Assembly: GCA_022828595.1 (NCBI GenBank) | Contig: JAKGHH010000004.1 | Location: 52,378,922 to 52,442,921, forward strand | Reading direction: 5' to 3' | DNA from: Nelumbo lutea | Taxonomy: Eukaryota; Streptophyta; Magnoliopsida; Proteales; Nelumbonaceae | DNA length: 64,000 nucleotides | Shown: in pieces, positions 33,401 to 39,320 of the stretch | How positions within the stretch are numbered: position 1 is the stretch's first letter | Layout of the letters: every line of letters begins with the position of its first letter | Notes under the pieces: model-generated | The model's database searches: none | Seen by the model: the letters and a program-made list of their open reading frames with translations, nothing else | Told to the model about the DNA's origin: nothing | Translations under genes and position numbers: made by a program

Positions 33401-36213
33401 TAAGAGTTTATCCAAATCAAATTTGGATTAGGACTTTATCTTCAATTGGTAAGAATTCTCTTCTTAAGAGAATGTGTGCTCCATACCCAAATCCATGCCT
33501 ATTTTTAACCTAAATCACATGACAACTTCATGCAAGGTTCAAAGTATTGGCCCGTATCGGTCAATGCATATCGTTCTGGGACCCCTCCGATATGCCCCTA
33601 CAATGGGTGTATCGGGGGTCTGATCGGTTTAGGGGGTGGAGAAGCCCTAAACCGGTTGCAAAAAAAATAATAAAAAAGGCACAAAATGCAGTATCAATAT
33701 TTTGAACCTTGACTTCATGTGAACACTTAAGTAATCATATTAGTAATGAGGCTTGAGCCCATTTTCTCTAATGGTTTATGTCCCAAGGTGTTGCATGGCC
33801 ACCTTAGGCCTGAATATCATATGGCGTGGAACCTACAAAGTTCTCACACAATTCTATAAGGGTTCGTCCCCACCTCTGGTAGAGGTTAGGCCAAATTCAT
33901 TGCTCAGAGGCAGTGAGCTCCTAACCCAATTAGCTTGGGCTTAGTTTAGGCCCAACATTTACACATAAATGATCCTTGGATTCAGCCACCCTATGAAGAC
34001 CCAGGGATAATGGACTGTAAGATAAAGCCCATAAGGTAATTAGCTTTGTAATGGTCTCTTGCACTTAACCCCTTTGTCCATAATCATCAAAACACTTTCC
34101 ACAGGGAATGACCTCTTCCCTGATTGCGAAATGCAATGTCACGCTCTCTGTCGGATGGATCTCGGGATTAAAACCTTTTGCAAACCTTTTTCATAAAATA
34201 GTAATATAACATATAAATATACTTTGCAAATCAAATTTCAAATATAGTTGAAATCCACTTTCGATAGTCTAGGTTTCCATCAGAGAGAGTGTAAACCATG
34301 ATATTCACCTTGTCTGACAAAGGGGTCGATCACTATGATCACCCACTCAAGTAATTTCCCTAATTGCCCCAACATGCCTAGGTATTTGACCCTTGATAGA
34401 TCACTAGTTGGTATATCAAAGACAACTCGGTCCAAAACCTAGTGTAGTATCATAATCGTCTGGGATTAAGTGCAACTTTCCAGTTTTGCCCATCTATCTC
34501 CAAGGTCCAGGGCATAACTAGAAATTGATCCGGGTTTAGTGTTTCTTCTAAACACCCACTGGTTGTGCTTGGGATCTAACACAGCTGAGACAAGTTGCTC
34601 CACCAATTCAATAGCACACCATTGTCAGCCTTGTCAGGATAAACTCCCCAAGTCTATCCAATGGCTGAAAACATTCTAAACTAACACGAGTCTCATAAGT
34701 GTCCAATTTAAGGAGTAATTCACAGAAATACACCAATAAGAACATGAAACAATGATGTACTTTATTCATTTACTGATAAATGTTTATATACATCAATTTG
34801 ATTGGAGTTAAGGGCATACGCTATCTAACAAGCAGAACAACCCAATAGCACATGAAATAAACATCCTTTTATTCATAACAAAAGTATGTATAATACATCA
34901 GTTTGAGGGCATACATACTGACATAACAATTATCATATTGATGGAATTGAAAGTTCAAATATGGACGAATTCATTCTCTTTTATTACAGGTTACATGATT
35001 TGTGAAGATTCACCTTATACTAATGGTATAGCAGAGACATGTATAATGGTTTTTCCTGCCCATCCTCACCAGAAACTTTTTTTTCGCAAGTCATGGATAG
35101 TTAAGATATTGTGTTAAAGAAAAAGATGCATGCTTCCCTAATATGGTACACACCTATCTCTCTTATATTCATGTATATGTGTGTCCAATACTTAGAAATA
35201 CATGGTTCTTATTCACAGTGTATTTGTATTGCACACACTTATCTCTCTTATTCACAGTGTAAGCAATATATGTATAAGCCTCTATTACAAATCTGCAGGG
35301 TCTTTGGTGCTTCCATTTTTTCTTTTTCTTTTTTTTCACTTGTTTTGTTCACTGGGCTACACAATTGGACAAATTGGGGTGGGTGGATGGGGGGTGGGGA
35401 TCCCCCTGTACCAATAACCTCTCATTCCCAACCCCTGGTGGCAATGAAATTTGATCCCAAGTTTCTTCTGGAACAAGCCAGTGACTATACCAATAAAGCC
35501 AATCATCAGTTGGTTTTGGTGCTTCCTTCTGATTCAGTGCTAAGGAACCTTTTATTTATGGTGCTTCCTTTATTTTTTGACATCACATGGAGTTACCTTT
35601 CCTAGGTACATGAGATTTTTTAAATGACATTCCCGTTAGTATGCTTGGAAGCTTAGGGGAGTAATGCTCTGAAATATGATGCCTTCTGCTGTTTGACAGA
35701 AGATATGAAAATAGAGAAATTGAATGATTGTTGAGGATATTTCAAGGCCATTTGAGCATTTATATGCTACTGCAGGATTTTTCCTTTCATGTATTGAGCC
35801 ATGGTATCATTAGATAAAATTATATAACCAAAATTCAAGTTTGATTACCACACCTTTTTGTTTTAAAGAATCAAAGTCATTTTAAAAGGCATTGTATTGT
35901 GACTGATCGAGAAAAAGAAAGAAAGCAATTCTGTAAAAAAGAAATGAATTATCTTACTTTTCTGTCTCTTCCACATTTTGCTATCCAGGCTACAGACAAG
36001 GCTGTTGTGTTTTTTATCATCATGGCTGCAGTCTTTGCATTTGTGCCTCTATGGTTTCTGATCATGATAGTATTTCTTGAGGCGTTCACAAGGGAAATGC
36101 CTTTGAGGAAAGATCTCAGCGATAGGTGGTTAAGGCGGGTTAGAGAATGGTGGATCGGGATTCCAGCAGCCCCAGTTCAGCTAATCAAACTTGAAGACAA
36201 GAAACGAAAATGA
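3615..36213 (+). CDS. DUF639-family membrane protein gene, C-terminal three exons (partial)
   Basis: Exons 3615-3727, 30346-30589 and 35989-36213 join in phase: exon one ends with two bases of an Arg codon and exon two supplies the third. Together they encode 193 residues ending at TGA 36211-36213. The joined protein has the layout of the DUF639 C-terminus: [13 protein letters not shown], a membrane segment running into [10 protein letters not shown] and a second hydrophobic stretch, then [18 protein letters not shown]. After these come a long hydrophobic segment ([19 protein letters not shown]) and the conserved tail [11 protein letters not shown]...[14 protein letters not shown]. The family is plant-specific, membrane-associated and of unknown function. 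All three exons keep open frames and canonical GT-AG borders, so the gene looks functional despite a 26,618-bp and a 5,399-bp intron. Upstream exons must lie left of the window or hide in 1-3614. Confidence 0.8.
3979..4201 (-). repeat. 3' LTR of copia fragment I
   Basis: 223 bp from TGTTTGAG to CTTTAACA with matching TGTT/AACA ends, directly next to the polypurine tract. The outer boundary at 3979 is inferred from these ends. Confidence 0.6.
4202..4656 (-). pseudogene. copia I RNase H remnant
   Basis: The minus-strand translation gives copia RNase H pieces: DKKSTIG at about 4655-4635, [18 protein letters not shown] at about 4590-4530, and the tail [18 protein letters not shown]...[17 protein letters not shown], ending in LRGNVKV at 4189. 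Frameshifts and a stop after STIG show decay. It would have provided the domain that removes the RNA template. Confidence 0.75.
4680..4856 (+). repeat. 5' LTR of copia B
   Basis: 177 bp from TGTTGACA to TTCAACA. A TATA-like tataaataa lies at about 4766-4774, followed by a CT-rich stretch toward the PBS. Confidence 0.95.
4857..4868 (+). other. primer binding site of copia B
   Basis: TGGTATCAGAGC, complementary to initiator tRNA-Met, directly abuts the LTR end. Confidence 0.95.
5295..5492 (+). repeat. three-copy 66-bp tandem repeat in the copia B leader
   Basis: A unit containing aaaacc-taggtcata-agacctgttt-tgtgctgcaa recurs at 5303, 5369 and 5435, giving a 66-bp period with a few mismatches. 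It lies in the untranslated leader upstream of gag, where packaging or translation signals usually reside. A second, looser repeat (ctgttcggctgccctg) lies at 5090-5220. Confidence 0.8.
5581..6740 (+). pseudogene. copia B gag
   Basis: The ATG at 5581 opens [13 protein letters not shown]. The UBN2 capsid core follows ([24 protein letters not shown], then [25 protein letters not shown]). A nonsense TAA at 5926-5928 interrupts it, and the frame then continues to 6361. A frameshift in an A-rich run near 6345 moves the frame to the one holding the zinc knuckle [20 protein letters not shown] (6388-6447). In that knuckle the third cysteine position is Tyr and the following Trp is Cys, so metal binding is probably impaired. 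It would encode the capsid/nucleocapsid. Confidence 0.88.
6741..9929 (+). pseudogene. copia B pol: protease, integrase, reverse transcriptase, RNase H
   Basis: Protease signature [12 protein letters not shown] at about 6757. Integrase zinc finger (WHCRLGH ... CQTCQ) at 7150-7255, then core motifs [14 protein letters not shown] and QNGVAKRKN; in the last the catalytic Glu is Lys (codon 7628-7630). Reverse transcriptase with [22 protein letters not shown] and the catalytic YVDD at about 8977. RNase H with [26 protein letters not shown] and SDNKAGI. In-frame stops lie at 7022-7024, 8531-8533, 8864-8866 and 8915-8920; a frameshift near 9800 precedes the tail ending at 9929. The two TAG codons at 8531 and 8864 replace conserved Trp (GCKW-VFTVK and SPRAW-F contexts) and the one at 7022 replaces Gln. 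All three fit G-to-A or C-to-T decay. Confidence 0.92.
9928..9936 (+). other. polypurine tract of copia B
   Basis: GAGGGGGAG directly before the 3' LTR; it primes plus-strand DNA synthesis in LTR retrotransposons. Confidence 0.85.
9937..10116 (+). repeat. 3' LTR of copia B
   Basis: 180 bp from TGTTGACAGATG to TTCAGCA. It matches the 5' LTR apart from eight substitutions and an extra ttg near the start. Confidence 0.95.
10117..10358 (+). repeat. remainder of the copia C 5' LTR
   Basis: The CT-rich LTR end (ctctctctcttcccttctcttctcc) contains an upstream tatgttaatataaataagaat TATA-like region and is followed by a PBS. The expected terminal CA reads CG. The LTR start lies left of copia B at about 4657. 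Confidence 0.6.
10360..10373 (+). other. degenerate primer binding site of copia C
   Basis: TGGTATCAGAACGC differs slightly from the tRNA-Met complement TGGTATCAGAGC seen in the neighbouring elements. Confidence 0.7.
10374..11027 (+). other. leader of copia C with short tandem repeats
   Basis: Untranslated region between PBS and gag. Bases 10795-10890 repeat a unit of about 30 bp, actgttttaatggc-gaactgtta-tggact, three to four times. Bases 10610-10740 carry a two-copy cctttgtacaggtgctgg-caggggtgtg repeat. This is the same kind of repeated leader as in copia B. Confidence 0.6.
11028..11267 (+). pseudogene. copia C gag, truncated by copia D
   Basis: ATG at 11028 gives [14 protein letters not shown], then [19 protein letters not shown] and [17 protein letters not shown], closely resembling copia B gag, up to RWDQEN where the LTR of copia D begins (11268). 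Eighty codons survive in an open frame. The continuation of this gag was not found beyond D, so the rest is lost. Confidence 0.85.
11268..11552 (+). repeat. 5' LTR of copia D
   Basis: From TGTTGGTTTGAG to CCAGCAAACA, directly followed by the PBS. A TATA-like taaatatatatacta sits at about 11447-11460. The five bases before it are aaaac, a possible target duplication in copia C. Confidence 0.85.
11553..11564 (+). other. primer binding site of copia D
   Basis: TGGTATCAGAGC immediately after the LTR. The leader to 12075 shows no open coding region. Confidence 0.9.
12076..12400 (+). pseudogene. copia D gag, N-terminal fragment
   Basis: ATG at 12076 gives [13 protein letters not shown], then [19 protein letters not shown] and [20 protein letters not shown], a UBN2 gag distinct from B and C. 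A TAG at 12340-12342 interrupts ENATAMS-LLVSMTP and a second stop follows at ARTV-HFP; homology fades by about 12400. It is a truncated, non-functional fragment. Confidence 0.8.
12410..12690. other. GC-rich block of possible organellar origin
   Basis: Between copia D and the gypsy fragment lies a clearly GC-richer stretch (cgctggagcgcgcgggacgcagg; gcttccaagccggcccggccgcg). It carries the direct repeat agcttgcttccaagccg at about 12580 and 12652. The style resembles plant mitochondrial intergenic DNA, so it may be a nuclear mitochondrial insertion. That is inference from composition only. No gene was recognised. Confidence 0.3.
12456..12497. repeat. (GA)n microsatellite
   Basis: About 20 GA units with one interrupting T, within the GC-rich block. 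Confidence 0.95.
12690..14438 (-). pseudogene. gypsy RNase H C-part, integrase and chromodomain
   Basis: On the minus strand: RNase H end [22 protein letters not shown]...KVADALSRQ at 14240-14130. An integrase zinc-binding stretch ([15 protein letters not shown]) follows near 13900. Core pieces are [26 protein letters not shown] (catalytic Asp region) at 13701, [14 protein letters not shown] at about 13540, and the [18 protein letters not shown] block at about 13420. A C-terminal [14 protein letters not shown] segment and a chromodomain-like [19 protein letters not shown] follow at about 12770. Stops near 13490 and 13035 and frameshifts in RNase H make it dead. The chromodomain places it among chromoviruses. 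Confidence 0.85.
14447..15618. mobile_element. non-autonomous hAT-type element (1,172 bp) with 8-bp TSD
   Basis: Terminal inverted repeats TAGGGGTGGCAATT at the left and, as reverse complement, TAGCGGTGGCAATT at the right (one mismatch). They are flanked by CTGCCTGG (14439-14446) and CTCCCTGG (15619-15626), an 8-bp duplication with one mismatch. An 8-bp TSD and YARNG-like ends define the hAT superfamily. The element splits the gypsy RNase H: SQG continues on one side and AVGTVLMQ on the other. The interior is non-coding, with gggttgggtt/aacccaaccc tracts near both ends that could fold on each other. Confidence 0.88.
15627..15940 (-). pseudogene. gypsy reverse transcriptase C-part and RNase H start
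   Basis: The minus strand reads [57 protein letters not shown] and [20 protein letters not shown], then [14 protein letters not shown], a standard Ty3/gypsy RT-connection-RNase H passage. It spans two frames with a frameshift near 15740. It continues at 14438 after the hAT insertion. Confidence 0.88.
15941..16758 (-). pseudogene. copia E gag (UBN2, zinc knuckle)
   Basis: From the ATG at 16758: [18 protein letters not shown], then [37 protein letters not shown] and [19 protein letters not shown] stop near 16350 ([16 protein letters not shown], Gln codon expected) is followed by [19 protein letters not shown] and the knuckle [16 protein letters not shown], where the third Cys is Tyr. The sequence passes into gypsy pol at about 15940. 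No LTR or PBS was found on its right, so only the gag remains. Confidence 0.82.
16759..16965 (+). other. AT-rich 5' flank of the hAT transposase
   Basis: T-rich sequence ending in a good 3' splice site (ctttttttttgtacaactag, ending at 16963) just before the transposase ATG. A leader exon may have existed further upstream and been displaced by the copia E fragment (inference). Confidence 0.4.
19625..20411 (+). pseudogene. LINE ORF1 C-terminal acidic region (truncated)
   Basis: The open frame continues the hAT frame by chance and reads an acidic, Ser-rich stretch ([19 protein letters not shown]...), then [18 protein letters not shown] and a Lys/Arg-rich end ([17 protein letters not shown]) at 20411. 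Plant L1 elements have such a low-complexity tail between the ORF1 finger and ORF2. Assignment rests on position only. Confidence 0.45.
20604..24686 (+). pseudogene. LINE ORF2: endonuclease, reverse transcriptase, zf-RVT, RNase H
   Basis: Endonuclease motifs: NVRGLGV (about 20610), [10 protein letters not shown] (about 20680), NVYGPN, GGDFNV (20968), and SDHWPI with the catalytic His (about 21224). Reverse transcriptase motifs: [18 protein letters not shown] (about 21900), [29 protein letters not shown] and FADDTILF (22616-22639). Then a [22 protein letters not shown] thumb-like region, zf-RVT (WCLSPH, CILCKK) and a C-terminal RNase H ([31 protein letters not shown]) to the stop at 24684-24686. 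Frameshifts near 20975 and 21610 and stops at 22785, 23181, 23838, about 23913 and 24205 inactivate it. ORF2 normally nicks target DNA and reverse-transcribes the element RNA there. Confidence 0.92.
24871..25773 (+). other. AT-rich 3' region of the hAT element and probable right terminus
   Basis: No coding signal. Bases 25240-25460 repeat a motif, attgctgatt-cata-ttttatatttaat, four to five times. Bases 25690-25773 are rich in ggcgc/gcgcc subterminal motifs and end in cttttaaaacacta, whose reverse complement TAGTGTTTT fits the hAT YARNG end rule. This is a plausible right end of the transposase-bearing element. The matching left end was not found. Confidence 0.45.
25774..25894. other. unassigned AT-rich spacer
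   Basis: Contains an inverted pair tactgcc / ggcagta at 25775-25796. Nothing else was recognised. Confidence 0.3.
25895..26136 (-). repeat. dispersed MITE-like repeat, copy 1 (inverted relative to 37844-38055)
   Basis: On the minus strand it starts CAATGTTTTGAAAAGCAGAG and runs through attccactacctagaggcgtga, cacaaggaggcataagcctcc and aataaaaatcttttatatta to a run of G/C near 25895. The same order of motifs occurs on the + strand at 37844-38055, with perhaps 75-80% similarity by eye. The CAATG start fits a hAT terminus. It interrupts a sequence that belongs to copia G. Confidence 0.75.
26163..27205. mobile_element. AT-rich non-autonomous hAT-type element (1,043 bp) with 8-bp TSD
   Basis: Ends CATGGTTTCAAATGTCG and, as reverse complement of the right end, CAAGGTTTAAAATGTCG (15 of 17 match). 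Flanked by GCCGGATC (26155-26162) and GCTGGATC (27206-27213). Subterminal tgtcg/cgaca motifs are clustered at both ends (26176-26340 and 27125-27192) around a very AT-rich core, as in elements whose transposase binds subterminal repeats. It is inserted in the copia G coding region: the flanks join as one frame ([13 protein letters not shown] on the minus strand). Confidence 0.85.
27214..28159 (-). pseudogene. copia G gag (UBN2 domain, Gly/Arg-rich tail)
   Basis: An ATG at 28159 gives [16 protein letters not shown]. After a frameshift near 28065 the frame reads [74 protein letters not shown] and [20 protein letters not shown]. It then enters a Gly/Arg-rich linker ([20 protein letters not shown]) and a broken knuckle CTHYGRK, where the second Cys is Tyr. 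About 300 residues stay open in the main frame, the longest gag frame in the window. It is non-functional because of the frameshift and the truncated pol. Confidence 0.85.
28188..28204. repeat. (AC)n microsatellite
   Basis: Eight AC units in the copia G leader. Confidence 0.9.
28627..28641 (-). other. primer binding site of copia G
   Basis: The minus strand reads TGGTTTCAGAGCACC, one base off the tRNA-Met complement, directly beside the LTR. Confidence 0.8.
28642..28868 (-). repeat. 5' LTR of copia G
   Basis: 227 bp with perfect TGTTAG/CTAACA inverted ends. The minus strand has a TATA-like AAATATATGG at about 28770-28761. Bases 28869-28873 (gttat) would be one half of the target duplication. 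Confidence 0.85.
29024..29290 (-). pseudogene. LINE ORF2 fragment (zf-RVT region), minus strand
   Basis: The open minus-strand frame reads [58 protein letters not shown] and [13 protein letters not shown]. This matches the region between zf-RVT and RNase H of plant LINEs; compare [21 protein letters not shown] in the 5.2-kb LINE. About 88 codons remain and both ends are truncated. Confidence 0.75.
29291..30122 (+). other. probable LINE-type 3' remnant, non-coding
   Basis: No family motif was recognised in any frame; short open stretches contain stops every 20-60 codons. Bases 30060-30122 have the look of a retroposon tail (ttcttttcttttcttttc, taatataattt, then ctaccaaaaaaa at a run of A). 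It may be a diverged non-LTR element; this is inference. Bases 30123-30345 are AT-rich intron end. Confidence 0.35.
30346..30589 (+). CDS. DUF639 gene, penultimate exon
   Basis: The acceptor ggcttgtag ends at 30345 and the donor CCTCAG|gttttc lies at 30589/30590. The 244 bases complete the Arg codon of the previous exon and encode [20 protein letters not shown], the second half of a membrane hairpin. They continue into [39 protein letters not shown] and [14 protein letters not shown]. The 30320 ATG seen upstream in the same frame is intronic and not the start. Confidence 0.82.
31430..32830. repeat. non-coding dispersed repeat, copy 1
   Basis: Lacks coding capacity. It shares an ordered set of motifs with 33036-34690: cccaacat--ctag-tatttaaccct, ttggcatatcaaa, tggtccaattcaatgtttcttgtaaacactc, and ccactggttgtg. 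Length and lack of ORFs suggest a large non-autonomous retroelement remnant (LARD-like). The class is inference. Confidence 0.45.
33036..34690. repeat. non-coding dispersed repeat, copy 2 (contains a MITE)
   Basis: Diverged direct copy of 31430-32830, with cccaacatgcctaggtatttgaccct, ttggtatatcaaag, gtttcttctaaacacccactggttgtg. The 179-bp MITE at 33533-33711 inserted into it. Confidence 0.45.
33533..33711. mobile_element. 179-bp hAT-type MITE with perfect 8-bp TSD
   Basis: Terminal inverted repeats CAAGGTTCAAAGTATTG and CAAGGTTCAAAATATTG (16 of 17 identical), flanked by ACTTCATG at 33525-33532 and 33712-33719. The core carries repeated cgtatcg/cgatat motifs. Ends, size and 8-bp duplication fit a hAT MITE. 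A partial relative of its left end (caaggttcaaagtatcgg) is at 37327. Confidence 0.92.
35989..36213 (+). CDS. DUF639 gene, last exon
   Basis: The acceptor ctatccag ends at 35988, in phase 0 with the previous exon. It encodes [20 protein letters not shown] and [20 protein letters not shown] (a long hydrophobic segment then a basic stretch), followed by [30 protein letters not shown] and TGA. The EAFTREMP and IPAAPV signatures are the most recognisable DUF639 C-terminal motifs. Confidence 0.85.
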   Translation, partial: ATDKAVVFFIIMAAVFAFVPLWFLIMIVFLEAFTREMPLRKDLSDRWLRRVREWWIGIPAAPVQLIKLEDKKRK

Positions 36214-37843
36214 ATAATTCTTTGGATGGAGAGAGGTTCTTCTCCTAATAGTCATAGCAACTTGAATATCTCTTTTCACCTGTTCTTTGTAATTAGTGTG
36301 TAATTATCTGGTTATAAAGTTAAGTGTGCTTTGTCAAACTATATGGACTGGAAATACAAAATATTATGCCAATGCTTTACGAGGTAGAACTTGTATAATG
36401 ACAATGGAGTGGGGTGGGATGGCTCGTATCTACCAACGGGCACAGGGTTTTCCCCCATCCCCATCAACTTTTTTATGACATCAACTTCATTTTATTTTTT
36501 ATTTTATTTTTAAAAATTTAAATAAAATAGTTATAATTTATAATTTACAATCATCTAAATGTATTCAAGCCATATTTTCAAACAATATTAACACAATATA
36601 TATATTACTTAACGGGGATCCCTACCGGGCAGGGAGTGCTCATATCCCTGCCAAAGGAGATGGAAAAATTTCCATCCTATCTCCGCAGAGGAAAAATCAT
36701 CTCCATCCCTGCCAAGCACTCGGGAAATGTGAAAATTTATTATATTCCTAGACTATGTAATTCAAAGGCAAAATACGTACTTTATTATATATCATAGATT
36801 GGTTGAGCTCAGTATTTTACGGATGAATACAGATCTGTTGGGCTTTAGAAAAATCTGGACCTGTTAAGAATGCTTAGATGATCACATGGATGACCATATT
36901 ATACGATGCTACCACTGCTCCACAGCCTTCACTTTTTTTTTCTTTTTTGGGAGAATGACAGTTCAGCCTAGGGTTAGAATTTTTAGGCCTAAACTATAGT
37001 TAGGGTAGGTGGCATTGGTGTATAGAGTGGGGGTATTTGACATTTTGAATGTTTATAGGTCCGCAGTGGAAGAAATCTGCATTGGGCTTGTCTGTGCTTT
37101 TTTGTTTTTTTTTCTTTGGTCTTTTTACTCCAAGGGATTACACAACGGGGGTAGCTCGTCCCCCAAATCCATCGACCCCCGCCAATCCAGGTACAAGCAA
37201 AATTCAATCCCAAGTCTCTGCTACAATCAGTATGACTGTACGAGTACTTACCAACCAATTGGTTGGCACCTTGAGGGGGAACTTTGTTAGTTATCCCGTG
37301 GTGCTGCCATTGCTTCACTTGCACTCAAGGTTCAAAGTATCGGAAATGCTATGCGTATTGGAAAGGTAAATTTAAGAGACGCATTGGAATATACCTTGGA
37401 TACGCATGGATACGGATGAAAAATTAAGATACGCATGGAAACACAAGGAAATGCTATAAATACTCTAATAAATCATAAATAAACATTAATATCACTAAAT
37501 ATAAGACATAAATGAGCTATATATGCATAAAAATAACATGTTTTAGTGGGTTTTATGAAAAAAACTTATTATAATCAATAAATGGGAAGTCGGGAACATA
37601 AACATACTATCTAATTATGGACATTATATATCAAGTAATTATTTTGCATGTTTTATTCTAATTTTTTAAAAACTAAATAATTATTTATTTTTATTCAAAT
37701 AATTATTTTGCATGTTTTATTCTAAAAATTAAATTAAAATTAAGAAAAGTAAATATGTAACAAAAAATTGAATGGACTTATGGACACAATAGATGAAATA
37801 ATTATTTTGCATATTTTATTGTAAAAATTAAAAAAATAAATAT
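36214..37843. other. intergenic region downstream of DUF639, repeat-rich
   Basis: The first 150 bp are presumably 3' UTR. Bases 36400-36730 carry a diverged repeat of the ggggtgggatgg / ggggatccctaccgggcaggg type. Bases 37090-37290 share motifs with 35340-35500 (ctacacaa-ggggg, aattcaatcccaag, agtatgactgta, ttggcacc), a possible SINE-like or tRNA-derived repeat. Base 37327 begins a partial MITE end. The rest is AT-rich, with a short direct repeat aattattttgcatgttttattctaa at about 37640 and 37700. No gene was seen. Confidence 0.5.
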
Positions 37844-38055
37844 CAATGTTTTAAAGCATAGAGGCGTTCCACTACCTAGAGGTGTGAAGTATAGTTCAGA
37901 ATGCAAGAGGCGTAAGCCTCTCAAACACAAGGAGGTGAAAGCTTCCTTAAGAGGAGGAATGAGAAAGGGGGATTTCATTTTTTTTCTTTTTCTTTAATAA
38001 AAATCTTTTATAATAAGAACAATAAAAATGCATAACAGTTGTTAAAAGAGGGGTC
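37844..38055 (+). repeat. dispersed MITE-like repeat, copy 2
   Basis: Starts CAATGTTTTAAAGCATAGAG and runs collinearly with the reverse complement of 25895-26136, through ttccactacctagaggtgtga, acacaaggaggtgaaagc, ttccttaagaggagg and aataaaaatcttttata to gaggggtc. The two copies are about 12 kb apart, one in the DUF639 intron and one downstream of the gene. Confidence 0.75.
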
Positions 38056-38154
38056 TTGTCGAAGCGGAGGCAAGCTCGCTTCACTCGCTCGCCGAAGTGG
38101 AGCAAGACCCCCCTAACTCATAAAAATAAATTGGGCTACATCAAAAAGGGGGAC

Positions 38155-38174
38155 GGGGGGGGGGGGGGGGGGGG
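38155..38174 (+). repeat. 20-base poly(G) run
   Basis: An uninterrupted run of 20 G after gggggac. It is unusually long for an AT-rich genome and could form a G-quadruplex. Confidence 0.9.
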
Positions 38175-39320
38175 CTAGGGTGCTTTGCCTCCCAACCAAA
38201 GGAGAAAGGGGCAAACCACTTTTTTTCCCCTTAACTTTTCTAACATTGGCTAAAAGTGTAAAAGAAATTTGAAAAAAACATATTTATTTTCGCTCATTTT
38301 TTCACAATCTTGAAAAACTTATTGAGTCTTGCAAATTTATAGATGTTTTGGCAAATTTTTACAAAATTTGAGTCTTTAGAAAGGTTAAAAAGCTTTTTGA
38401 AGGGTTTGGGAAAGAAAGAGGGCTTCTGAAATGGGTTTAGAAGCCCTCTTTCGAAGGGAGTTTTATTTACGATTCTGCCACAATAAAATTGTAACTGATA
38501 TGATACCAAAACGCACCGACACTCAACAATATGGGCACAATATGGCATTGATACAACGAATAGATACGGCACATTCAATTTGGTACCATGTACCATGTTG
38601 AAACTTTCTGGAACGATACCATGTACCGTGCCACACCCAAATGGCGTTCTGGAGGCATGGTGTGGACCAACCCACACCACACTTTTTGATTCCATGTATA
38701 CATTTTATGAATGATCTATACATTTAATCATAAATATCTAATTTTTGCATTTTAAATGATAAATATATTAAAAAATGCATCAATGAATTAATATTAACCA
38801 ATAATTATTAAATTTTTATAAAAATAATAGTAGAATAATTACAATTTCAAAAATATATTTTAAATATTGAAAATTATTATTTTATTGATAAAAATTTAAA
38901 AAAAATAAGTAAAATAATTAATATTTTTTTGACAAAAATATTAAAATGTGAAACAAATAATAGGGTTTCAACCTTTCAGGGAGAGTGTAAAGTAGGGGAT
39001 CAAGAATAAATTGTGGACGGGTCTTAACCACGAGTTTTTGTTGTGGATGAGAAATTGGGGTGTGGACGTGACCGGTTCATGATATAGCGTGGAGCGGTCC
39101 CGTCCACAGCCAGCCGAACAGGTGTTCATCCTGTGTATGGGACCGAAACTGTCCCGTCCATGAGATGAGCACAATGCCAAATACTGCCTAGATTTGCTAT
39201 AGCTTAGCCCTGTAACAAAATCATCTTCTAGGTCAAAGCTCCTACAAAATAGTTAGGTTGTGCTGGTTTTGGATTTTTCCATCTATGGTGCAGCAAGAGA
39301 AACAATTTTAAAGAAAAATG
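38175..39320. other. intergenic, AT-rich with repeat relics
   Basis: Bases 38470-38700 contain a repeat relic rich in ggtaccatgtaccatg / ataccatgtaccgtg motifs. Bases 39015-39165 contain an imperfect inverted repeat with ggacggg and cccgtcc arms (39016-39022 and 39151-39157). No gene was recognised. Confidence 0.4.

Larger units (their letters stand above)
30590..35988 (+). other. 5.4-kb last intron of the DUF639 gene
   Basis: From donor gttttc to acceptor tttgctatccag. It holds a short direct repeat of aagcttcctgtaagct (30636-30655), two diverged copies of a non-coding repeat, one MITE (33533-33711) and a purine/pyrimidine-skewed patch at 35320-35420. No host exon was recognised inside. Confidence 0.75.

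Noticed and set aside
36400..36730. hAT-type element around the ggggtgggatgg/ccctgccaagc segment
   Set aside because: No matching inverted ends or target duplication could be found.
37090..37290. tRNA gene or SINE head
   Set aside because: Short ttggttggcacc-like words are present in two copies, but no intact A and B boxes or cloverleaf could be built.
37844..38758. A longer element ending at 38758 with TSD ataaatat
   Set aside because: The 8-mer is AT-only and could match by chance, and the right end does not mirror the left terminus.
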